Below are positions 1-5,576 of a stretch of 10,425 bases of DNA, piece after piece (positions within the stretch are counted from its first letter, which is position 1; every line of letters begins with the position of its first letter). The position numbers were made by a program, and so were the translations under genes. The notes beneath the pieces were generated by a model. The model searched no databases and had not been told where the DNA came from. It was given only the letters and a program-made list of their open reading frames with translations. The stretch is from CAZPXF01 sp964590945. Its GTDB lineage: Bacteria; Bacillota; Clostridia; Lachnospirales; Lachnospiraceae. The stretch covers positions 1 to 10,425 of the forward strand of contig CAZPXF010000078.1 in assembly GCA_964590945.1 (NCBI GenBank), written 5' to 3'.

Positions 1-17
1 AAGGAGGTAATAAAGCT

Positions 18-191
18 ATGAAAAAGAATAAACCGCTTACGCCGGAAGAACTCATGAAATACGAGATCGCCGGGGAACTTGGTCTTTTGGACCGGGTGAA
101 GGAGGGCGGCTGGAAAGCGCTGTCCTCAAAGGAGACCGGCAAGATCGGGGGTCTCATGGCGAAACGGAAGAGAGAAATGAACAAATTGTGA
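18..191 (+). CDS. Small acid-soluble spore protein, alpha/beta type (57 aa)
   Basis: A 57-residue basic protein starting at an ATG 10 bases after a strong AGGAGG (2-7). Two parts match the alpha/beta SASP family, whose members coat and protect DNA in the dormant spore and are degraded at germination by the GPR protease. Residues 13-22 (MKYEIAGELG) match the conserved first segment that contains the GPR cleavage site (E-I/F-A-x-E-F/L-G). Residues 38-51 (KETGKIGGLMAKRK) match the second conserved segment, best known as the S-R-A-N-G-x-V-G-G-E-I-T-K-R type. The usual long N-terminal tail is short here, and the linker between the segments (LLDRVKEGGW) resembles the divergent SspF-like branch more than SspA/B. 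Its promoter, expected to be a forespore (sigma-G) one, would lie outside the window. Family assignment is fairly firm; a role in DNA protection is inferred. Confidence 0.8.
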   Translation: MKKNKPLTPEELMKYEIAGELGLLDRVKEGGWKALSSKETGKIGGLMAKRKREMNKL

Positions 192-234
192 ACATTGTCA
201 TTTTTTATTACGCTGTAAAAAAATAAAAAAACGA

Positions 235-274
235 GAATTTGCATAAAAAAATGCGTTTTCCTATTTCCTTTTTT
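235..274 (+). terminator. Weak terminator-like hairpin after the spore protein gene
   Basis: GAATTTGCAT (235-244) can pair with ATGCGTTTTC (251-260) around a six-A loop. There are two T-T mismatches and one G-T pair, and only GCAT/ATGC forms a solid core. A T-rich stretch with a run of six T follows at 264-274. The placement 43 bases after the stop fits a terminator, but the stem is AT-rich and weak, so this could be chance in an AT-rich spacer. Confidence 0.3.
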
Positions 275-282
275 GTTAAAAT
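274..282 (+). promoter_or_regulatory. Possible extended -10 promoter for the regulator/ftsEX operon
   Basis: TGTTAAAAT reads as an extended -10 element (TGn followed by TAAAAT, five of six matches to TATAAT). It is preceded by a very A/T-rich stretch (200-250) that could act as an UP-like element. No good -35 hexamer is seen at 16-18 bases upstream. Transcription would begin near 289 and give a leader of about 120 bases that contains both inverted repeats (302-318 and 344-370). This is inferred from motif matching only. Confidence 0.3.
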
Positions 283-301
283 GTATTAGGATAGAAAATA
301 A

Positions 302-318
302 CCGGAAGTTTTTTCCGG
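302..318 (+). repeat. Inverted repeat CCGGAA/TTCCGG in the 5' leader
   Basis: CCGGAA (302-307) and TTCCGG (313-318) are perfect 6-base inverted repeats around a GTTTT loop. The sequence stands out as GC-rich in an AT-rich spacer. It is not followed by a T-run, so it does not look like a terminator. It could be an RNA hairpin in the leader or an operator; nothing here decides which. Confidence 0.4.
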
Positions 319-343
319 CCGAATAGAGTGATGGAATGAGAAA

Positions 344-370
344 TGCACTTGTGAAATTGCACAAGTTGCA
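344..370 (+). promoter_or_regulatory. Inverted repeat with TTGCACA direct repeats, candidate operator or leader hairpin
   Basis: TGCACTTGTG (344-353) pairs with CACAAGTTGCA (360-370), giving ten pairs with one bulged T and a six-base loop (AAATTG). Overlapping it, TTGCACA occurs twice as a direct repeat at 357-363 and 366-372, one helical turn or slightly less apart. The element ends 41 bases before the start codon of a DNA-binding regulator. That position fits an autoregulatory site or an RNA hairpin in the leader, but binding by the adjacent regulator is only inferred. Confidence 0.4.
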
Positions 371-411
371 CAGACCTATATGTTGAGAGTAGAGAGACGG
401 AGGAAAGCGCT

Positions 412-1500
412 GTGATTTCAAATCAAATACTGCAAAATACAATTGATGGATTAAAGGGGATTACGAGGATTGACCTGTGTGTGCTGGATACGGACGGAAA
501 TATTCTGGCATCTACATTTGCTGAAAACGGAGATTATGAGAAGGCGGTTGTTTCGTTTGTAGAATCGCCGGCGGACAGTCAGGTGATCCAAGGATCACAG
601 TTTTTTAAGATTTTTGATGAGCGCCAGCTGGAATACATCCTTTTGGCGCATGGAGGAAGCGACGATGTATATATGATCGGCAAGGTTGCCGTCTTCCAGA
701 TACAGAGTCTTCTTGTCGCATACAAGGAGCGCTTTGACAAGGACAATTTTATCAAAAATCTCCTGCTCGACAACCTGCTTTTGGTTGACATTTACAATCG
801 TGCCAAAAAACTGCATATTGACACAGAGGTGCGAAGAGTGGTATTTATTATTGAGACTTCAAAGGGGAAGGATTCAGGGACGCTGGAGAGTATGCGCACA
901 CTCCTCGGCAACAAGACGAGGGATTTTGTGACGGCTGTCGATGAGAAGAATATGATCCTCGTAAAAGAAGTCGGACCCAATGAAAATTATTCCGATATGG
1001 ATAAAGTTGCACGGAATATACTTGACATTTTGAAGTCAGAGGGGGAAAATAATGCACATGTGGCATATGGAACAATGGTTGACGATATCAAAGAAGTATC
1101 CAAGTCCTACAAGGAAGCTACGCTGGCGTTGGACGTAGGTAAGATTTTCTTTGACGACAAAGATATTGTTGCATATAACACGCTTGGAATTGGCCGTCTG
1201 ATCTACCAGCTTCCGATTCCGCTTTGTAAGATGTTTATCCGGGAGATATTCGGCGGGAAGTCGCCGGATGACTTCGATGAGGAGACACTTACGACGATCA
1301 ACAAGTTTTTCGAGAACAGTCTGAATGTCTCGGAGACATCGAGACAGCTCTATATTCACAGAAACACACTTGTATATCGTCTGGATAAACTGCAGAAAAG
1401 TACAGGATTGGATCTCCGGGTATTTGAGGATGCAATTACGTTTAAGATCGCGCTTATGGTTGTCAAATACATGAAGTATATGGAGTCCATTGAGTACTAG
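412..1500 (+). CDS. CdaR/PucR-family transcriptional regulator
   Basis: A 362-residue likely transcription factor. The N-terminal part (about 1-105) resembles a small-molecule sensing domain of the sugar-diacid-recognition or PAS-like kind, with ITRIDLCVLDTDGNILAST at 17-35. Residues about 113-262 look like the degenerate GGDEF-like middle domain of this family, including RAKKLHID (130-137) and SYKEATLALDVG (232-243). Residues about 290-350 form the PucR C-terminal helix-turn-helix, with SLNVSETSRQLYIHRNTLVYRL (303-324) as its core. The start is a GTG, seven bases after GGAGGA (399-404). The gene opens the ftsE-ftsX cluster, 24 bases upstream of ftsE, so it may control wall or division genes. 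The signal it senses cannot be read from the sequence, and the relation to CdaR is to the family, not to glucarate control specifically. Confidence 0.85.
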   Translation: MISNQILQNTIDGLKGITRIDLCVLDTDGNILASTFAENGDYEKAVVSFVESPADSQVIQGSQFFKIFDERQLEYILLAHGGSDDVYMIGKVAVFQIQSLLVAYKERFDKDNFIKNLLLDNLLLVDIYNRAKKLHIDTEVRRVVFIIETSKGKDSGTLESMRTLLGNKTRDFVTAVDEKNMILVKEVGPNENYSDMDKVARNILDILKSEGENNAHVAYGTMVDDIKEVSKSYKEATLALDVGKIFFDDKDIVAYNTLGIGRLIYQLPIPLCKMFIREIFGGKSPDDFDEETLTTINKFFENSLNVSETSRQLYIHRNTLVYRLDKLQKSTGLDLRVFEDAITFKIALMVVKYMKYMESIEY

Positions 1501-1524
1501 TGCTTTCAGGAGGACTAAGAAACT

Positions 1525-2217
1525 ATGATGATTGAATTAAAAGATGTGACAAAGGAATATCAGAAGGGCATCGTAGCCCTGAATGGTATTAATCTGAGCA
1601 TTGACCAGGGTGAATTTGTGTTCATCGTGGGTGACAGCGGTTCAGGTAAATCCACACTGATCAAATTGTTGCTGAAAGAGATTGAGCCTACGTCAGGAGA
1701 GATTATAGTCAACGGACAGAATCTTGGCAGGATGCGCAGAAGTAAGATTGCGAAGTACAGAAGAAGCCTTGGGGTTATTTTCCAGGACTTCCGTCTTTTG
1801 ATGGATCGCAGTATCTACGATAATATTGCGTTTGCGCAGCGCGTGGTGGAGACTCCGCTGCGCACAATTAAGAAGAAGGTTCCGGCAGCCCTTTCACTGG
1901 TTGGTCTTGCGCAGAAATACAAGGCTTTTCCAAATGAGCTTTCCGGCGGAGAACAGCAGCGTGTTGCGATCGCAAGGGCGATCGTCAATGAGCCGATGAT
2001 CGTACTGGCTGACGAGCCTACAGGAAACTTAGACCCAACGAACTCGTGGGAGATCATGAAGCTTCTTGAGGAAGCCAATGAGAAAAACGGGACAACGATT
2101 GTTGTCGTTACACATAACCAGGAAATCGTAAACGAGATGAAAAAGCGTGTAGTCACGATGAAGATGGGGGTTATCGTGAGCGACGAGAAAAAAGGTGGAT
2201 ATATAAATGAGGATTAG
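1525..2217 (+). CDS. ftsE: Cell division ATP-binding protein FtsE
   Basis: A 230-residue ABC-type ATPase with all expected motifs: Walker A GDSGSGKST (36-44), Q-loop FQD (86-88), signature LSGGEQQR (139-146), Walker B IVLADEPTGNLD (159-170) and the H-loop histidine H197 in VVVTHN. The IFQDFRLL segment after the Q-loop is characteristic of FtsE. FtsE binds FtsX on the cytoplasmic side of the membrane and uses ATP to transmit a signal across it rather than to transport a substrate. The identity is confirmed by the overlapping ftsX gene. The start is the first of two adjacent ATGs, 11 bases after AGGAGG (1508-1513). The C-terminal tail after the ATPase core is short and charged. Confidence 0.96.
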   Translation: MMIELKDVTKEYQKGIVALNGINLSIDQGEFVFIVGDSGSGKSTLIKLLLKEIEPTSGEIIVNGQNLGRMRRSKIAKYRRSLGVIFQDFRLLMDRSIYDNIAFAQRVVETPLRTIKKKVPAALSLVGLAQKYKAFPNELSGGEQQRVAIARAIVNEPMIVLADEPTGNLDPTNSWEIMKLLEEANEKNGTTIVVVTHNQEIVNEMKKRVVTMKMGVIVSDEKKGGYINED

Positions 2218-3115
2218 TACATTAGGATATACAGTTAAACAGGGTTTTTCCAACATTAACAGAAATAAGATGTTTTCCTTTGCATCTATTGCTACGATGG
2301 CGGCCTGCATTTTTATTTTCGGTCTGTTCTATTCTATTATCACCAATTTTCAGCATATAGTGAAATCGGCCGAGGAAGGCGTTGCTGTCACAGTATTTTT
2401 TAATGAGGATATTACGCAGGATCGAATCGATGAGATTGGCAGTGAGCTGCAAAATCAGGAAGGCGTCCGCGAGATCAAGTATGTTTCCGCTGAGGAAGCA
2501 TGGGACAATTTTCAGGAAGAGTATTTCGGCGACAACGCAGAGCTTGCCGAAGGATTTAAGGATGACAATCCACTTGCAAATTCGGCAAATTATGAGGTAT
2601 ATATGTCCGATGTTTCCATGCAGAGCAAGGTTGTTTCCTTTGCAGAAGGGCTGGAGGGCGTACGTAAAGTCAATAAATCTGATGTAGTTGCGAAGACGCT
2701 TTCCAGTGTCAATGTATTGATCAGTTACGGCGCGATCGTCATTTTCCTGATCCTGCTGGCTGTTTCTGTTTTCCTGATCAGCAATACGGTTACAATCGGT
2801 ATTACAGTACGTTCAGAAGAGATTGCTCTTATGAAATACATAGGCGCAAAGGATGCGTTTGTGCGTATGCCGTTCCTGACAGAGGGTATCCTGATCGGCC
2901 TGATCGGTTCGGTGATCCCGCTTGCCGTCCTGTATTTCCTTTACAGTAAAGTGATTGAATATGTTATGACAAGATTCAGTCTTCTGAACAATATTTTGGA
3001 ATTTCTTCCGGTGGGAAGCGTATATAAGACACTTTTGCCGATCTGTATTGTGCTTGGAGTCGGCATTGGTTTTGTAGGAAGCTTCTTCACAACAAGAAGA
3101 CATTTGAAAGTCTAG
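2207..3115 (+). CDS. ftsX: Cell division protein FtsX, permease-like membrane subunit
   Basis: A 302-residue membrane protein with the FtsX plan: a short cytoplasmic N-terminus, a first membrane segment at about 22-46, an extracytoplasmic domain at about 47-168, then three membrane segments at about 169-193, 222-247 and 274-297. The cytoplasmic loop motif SEEIALMKYIGAKDAFVRMPF (203-223, read here as its key residues E205, K210, G213 and F223) is typical of the family. The extracellular domain is the part that contacts and activates a wall hydrolase in other Gram-positives. The ATG overlaps the end of ftsE by 11 bases, which suggests translational coupling, and a GGTGG lies about nine bases upstream. 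The hydrolase expected as its partner is encoded directly downstream. Confidence 0.95.
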   Translation: MRISTLGYTVKQGFSNINRNKMFSFASIATMAACIFIFGLFYSIITNFQHIVKSAEEGVAVTVFFNEDITQDRIDEIGSELQNQEGVREIKYVSAEEAWDNFQEEYFGDNAELAEGFKDDNPLANSANYEVYMSDVSMQSKVVSFAEGLEGVRKVNKSDVVAKTLSSVNVLISYGAIVIFLILLAVSVFLISNTVTIGITVRSEEIALMKYIGAKDAFVRMPFLTEGILIGLIGSVIPLAVLYFLYSKVIEYVMTRFSLLNNILEFLPVGSVYKTLLPICIVLGVGIGFVGSFFTTRRHLKV

Positions 3116-3126
3116 GTGATCGCAGG

Positions 3127-4314
3127 ATGAACAGGAAATCTTTGCTTTGCATTCTGCTGGCGGCGTCACTGGTATTTTCGGGCGTGTCCGTGAATCAGAC
3201 CTTGCATGTGGATGCAAAAAAGAAAAGTACGTCTGACAAGATCTCAGATGCAAAGAAGGAGCAGGAAGCGCTGAAAGAGGAACAGGAAGCGCTGAAAAAG
3301 AAAAAACAGGAGCTTGCAGCGAAGCTGGAAGATATCGCAGACGATATGGCCAGTACCGAGGAGAAGATCACAGCCAAGCAGGATGAGATCGAGGAGGCGG
3401 AAGGCCAGTTGGCTGATGCGCAGGCGAAGGAAGACGACCAGTATGAGAGCATGAAGAAGCGCATCCGCTATATGTATGAGACGAATGATTCGGATCTTCT
3501 TGAGCTTCTTGTGACGTCCGAGAGTATTACGGATCTGCTGAACAAGGCGGAATATATATCCACGATGGAGGATTATGACCGGCAGATGCTGGAAAAATAT
3601 GAAGCGGTGCGTATGGAGATCGAGGAAAAGGAAAAAGCGCTTGAAGAGGAATTTGAAGAGCTTCAGGGTCTGAAGGATGAATTGACGGCCAAACAGGATG
3701 AGGTGGAGACTCTGCTGGAAGAGAACGCCATGGATCTGGAGGATGTCAGGTCCGAGATCAGCGATAATGCAAAGGAGCTTCAGGAGCTGCTTGAAAAGGC
3801 AGAGGAAGAGCGCAAAAAAGCGGAAGAGGAAAAGGCGGCAAAGGCCGCCGCGGCAGCGGCTGCTGCGGCGTCAGCTTCTTCATCAGCTTCGTCTTCTTCT
3901 GAGGCAGGACCGAGCGTTTCTTCGGGCAGCGGTACATTTACGCATCCGTGTCCGGGCGCGCGGGTTACCAGTCCATTTGGACACAGAAGTTCGCCGACGG
4001 CAGGCGCAAGTACGTATCATCAGGGAGTGGATCTTGCAATAGCGGCAGGATCTCCGGTCTATGCGGCTGCGGCAGGCAAGGTTGTAAGTACCGGATATAA
4101 CAGTGTAGAGGGTAATAATATCACTGTCAACCATGGCAATGGACTGGTTACCAAGTATAAGCATTTGTCCAAGATCTATGTCAGCGCAGGGCAGTCTGTC
4201 AGCCGTGGGCAGAACATTGGAGCGGTCGGCTCCACAGGTGTTTCTACAGGACCGCATCTTCATTTTGAGGTTCGTGTAAATGGAACAGCGGTAAATCCGT
4301 TGAGTTATCTATAA
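3127..4314 (+). CDS. Secreted coiled-coil M23 (LytM) peptidoglycan endopeptidase, probable FtsEX partner
   Basis: A 395-residue exported wall hydrolase. Residues 1-30 are a signal peptide (MNRK, hydrophobic core LLCILLAASLVF, likely cut near VDA-K). Residues about 31-236 are charged coiled coil, 237-267 an Ala- then Ser-rich linker, and 268-395 an M23 metallopeptidase domain. All active-site residues of the LytM type are present: zinc ligands H298 and D302 (HQGVD) and H379 (HLH), with H346 (KYKHLS) and H377 as catalytic histidines. Such enzymes cut peptide cross-links in peptidoglycan. The coiled coil plus LytM order is that of EnvC, and the coiled coil also recalls PcsB and CwlO, all controlled by FtsEX. 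The gene starts 11 bases after ftsX and its AGGTGAT ribosome site (3114-3120) overlaps the ftsX stop. Activation by FtsX is inferred from architecture and position. Confidence 0.9.
   Translation: MNRKSLLCILLAASLVFSGVSVNQTLHVDAKKKSTSDKISDAKKEQEALKEEQEALKKKKQELAAKLEDIADDMASTEEKITAKQDEIEEAEGQLADAQAKEDDQYESMKKRIRYMYETNDSDLLELLVTSESITDLLNKAEYISTMEDYDRQMLEKYEAVRMEIEEKEKALEEEFEELQGLKDELTAKQDEVETLLEENAMDLEDVRSEISDNAKELQELLEKAEEERKKAEEEKAAKAAAAAAAAASASSSASSSSEAGPSVSSGSGTFTHPCPGARVTSPFGHRSSPTAGASTYHQGVDLAIAAGSPVYAAAAGKVVSTGYNSVEGNNITVNHGNGLVTKYKHLSKIYVSAGQSVSRGQNIGAVGSTGVSTGPHLHFEVRVNGTAVNPLSYL
3259..3300 (+). repeat. Tandem 21-base duplication encoding one coiled-coil heptad
   Basis: Two adjacent 21-base units (3259-3279 and 3280-3300) encode EQEALKE (45-51) and EQEALKK (52-58) of the M23 protein. 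They share an uninterrupted 15-base match (CAGGAAGCGCTGAAA) and differ at only a few positions. The unit length equals exactly one heptad, so the copy number could change without breaking the coiled-coil register. Confidence 0.7.
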
Positions 4315-4332
4315 TGATTCAGGGGTAGTGAT

Positions 4333-5523
4333 ATGGAAGATCAAAATAACAGATCAACGGGAAATAGTTTTAAAAAGGGGGCGCTTTTTGGCGCCCTCGT
4401 TATGATTCTTATAATAGCAGCAGGCTTTGGCATCTGGAATTTAGTGAATGGGGCTGATGTCCTGGATTCCAAAAGCGAGAGAAAGCTCAGGCTGATCGAG
4501 AAGCTGATCGATCAGAATTTCCTGTATGATGTGGATAAGGACGCGCTTGCCGAGGGGATCTGCGCGGGCCTGGTGGAAGGACTGGACGACAAGTACAGCG
4601 TATATTATGATGAGGAAGACGCTGAGGCTTTGACGGAGAGTACCAGCGGGGAATACGAGGGGATCGGCGCGGTCATGCAGCAGGATCCGGATACGGGGAT
4701 CATCACTATTTCCAGCGTGTATAAAGATTCTCCGGCTGAGGAGGCCGGGATGAAGGGCGATGACATTCTCTATAAGGTTGAGGACGAGGAAGTTACCGGC
4801 GAGGATCTCTCCGTTGTAGTGACAAAGATCAAAGGCGAAGCAGGGACAGACGTCCGGCTCACTGTTCTGCGCGGGGAGAAGCAGGAAGAGCTGGAGCTGA
4901 CGGCTACGAGAAGAAAGATAGAAGTTCAGACAGTCACATCTGAAATGAAGGAGGGCGGAGTCGGTTATATTTATATATCCGCCTTTGAGAGTGTGACGGC
5001 CGACCAGTTTAAGGAAGAACTGAGTTCTCTGGAATCTCAGGGGATGAAAGGACTGATCCTGGATCTTCGCAGTAATCCGGGCGGAAATCTGTCTACGGTG
5101 TGCGAGATCGCGGATGCGCTGTTGCCGGAGGGGCTTATCGTGTATACCGTAGATAAGAATGAGAAGAAGACAGAATACTCTTCCGATGCGGAGAATTATT
5201 TTGAACTTCCGCTTGTGGTAATTGTCAATGGCTCCAGCGCCAGCGCATCGGAGATCCTGACCGGCGCGGTTCAGGATTACGGGATTGGAACCATTGTCGG
5301 TGAGACAACTTATGGGAAAGGGGTCGTGCAGAATCTGTACGATCTTGGGGACGGTACGATCCTGAAGATTACGACCTCAGAATACTACACCCCAAATGGA
5401 AGAAGCATCAATGAAAAAGGAATTGAACCGGATGTGGAAGTAAAGTATGAATATGACGAGGAGAATCCGGATAAGGATAATCAGCTTGAGCAGGCAATCG
5501 AGGTGTTAAAAGAAAAATTATAA
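4333..5523 (+). CDS. S41-family C-terminal processing peptidase with PDZ domain (CtpA/CtpB-like)
   Basis: A 396-residue membrane-anchored serine protease. Residues about 17-38 form a single N-terminal membrane anchor, placing the rest outside the cell. A PDZ domain lies at about 105-190 (GIGAV, SPAEEAGMKGDDIL), followed by the S41 catalytic domain. The Ser/Lys dyad is visible: S304 in GSSASASEI (300-308) and K329 in YGKGVVQ (327-333), with the 25-residue spacing seen in E. coli Prc. LDLRSNPGG (243-251) is the conserved strand of the fold. The family trims or degrades exported proteins from their C-termini. It starts 18 bases after the M23 gene, with AGGGG (4321-4325) as ribosome site. Relatives degrade or process cell-wall hydrolases or sporulation proteins (Prc, P. 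aeruginosa CtpA, B. subtilis CtpB), so a wall or sporulation role is plausible but not proven. Confidence 0.93.
   Translation: MEDQNNRSTGNSFKKGALFGALVMILIIAAGFGIWNLVNGADVLDSKSERKLRLIEKLIDQNFLYDVDKDALAEGICAGLVEGLDDKYSVYYDEEDAEALTESTSGEYEGIGAVMQQDPDTGIITISSVYKDSPAEEAGMKGDDILYKVEDEEVTGEDLSVVVTKIKGEAGTDVRLTVLRGEKQEELELTATRRKIEVQTVTSEMKEGGVGYIYISAFESVTADQFKEELSSLESQGMKGLILDLRSNPGGNLSTVCEIADALLPEGLIVYTVDKNEKKTEYSSDAENYFELPLVVIVNGSSASASEILTGAVQDYGIGTIVGETTYGKGVVQNLYDLGDGTILKITTSEYYTPNGRSINEKGIEPDVEVKYEYDEENPDKDNQLEQAIEVLKEKL
4372..4398 (-). terminator. Terminator-like hairpin on the minus strand, inside the S41 gene
   Basis: Read on the minus strand, GGGCGC (4396-4391) pairs perfectly with GCGCCC (4384-4379) around a CAAAAA loop. 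Two more C (4378, 4377) and then five T (4376-4372) follow, which is the form of an intrinsic terminator. One further pair (4398 with 4377) is possible across an A-C mismatch. No minus-strand gene ends here, so it would act only on antisense transcripts; the sequence also encodes part of the S41 membrane anchor (GALFGAL), so chance is possible. Confidence 0.3.
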
Positions 5524-5531
5524 ATATCATG

Positions 5532-5561
5532 CATGTCGGAATCTGCTTTGCAGATTACATG
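5532..5561 (+). promoter_or_regulatory. Hairpin directly upstream of the pyrC ribosome binding site
   Basis: AATCTGC (5540-5546) and GCAGATT (5550-5556) form a perfect 7-bp stem with a TTT loop. The stem continues as CATGT (5532-5536) with ACATG (5557-5561), so 12 pairs form with one CGG bulge on the 5' side. The pyrC Shine-Dalgarno begins five bases later. There is no T-run, so this is not an intrinsic terminator. It lies in the longest gap of the 412-10425 cluster. It could act as an RNA processing or stability element, or as a control site; it does not resemble the PyrR-binding consensus as I know it. Confidence 0.5.
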
Positions 5562-5565
5562 GGAG

Positions 5566-5571
5566 AGGAGG
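5566..5571 (+). promoter_or_regulatory. Ribosome binding site that fixes the pyrC start
   Basis: AGGAGG five bases before the ATG at 5577. An in-frame ATG at 5529 would add 16 residues, but it has no Shine-Dalgarno before it and would put the leader hairpin inside the coding sequence. The family N-terminus also fits the 5577 start (MKIWIQNG). Confidence 0.75.
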
Positions 5572-5576
5572 GTTCT

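Noticed and set aside
195..221. TTGTCA (195-200) with TAAAAA (216-221) as a promoter
   Set aside because: The spacing is 15 bases and the -10 match is poor; the site also lies right after the spore gene stop and before the terminator-like hairpin.
3835..3903. Low-complexity Ala/Ser-coding stretch, considered as a repeat or recombination site
   Set aside because: Codons are varied (GCG, GCC, GCA, GCT and several Ser codons), so it is an interdomain linker rather than a DNA repeat.
5529..5576. N-terminal extension of pyrC by 16 residues from an upstream ATG
   Set aside because: No Shine-Dalgarno before 5529, while 5577 has AGGAGG at good spacing and matches the usual N-terminus. The region is better read as leader with a hairpin.
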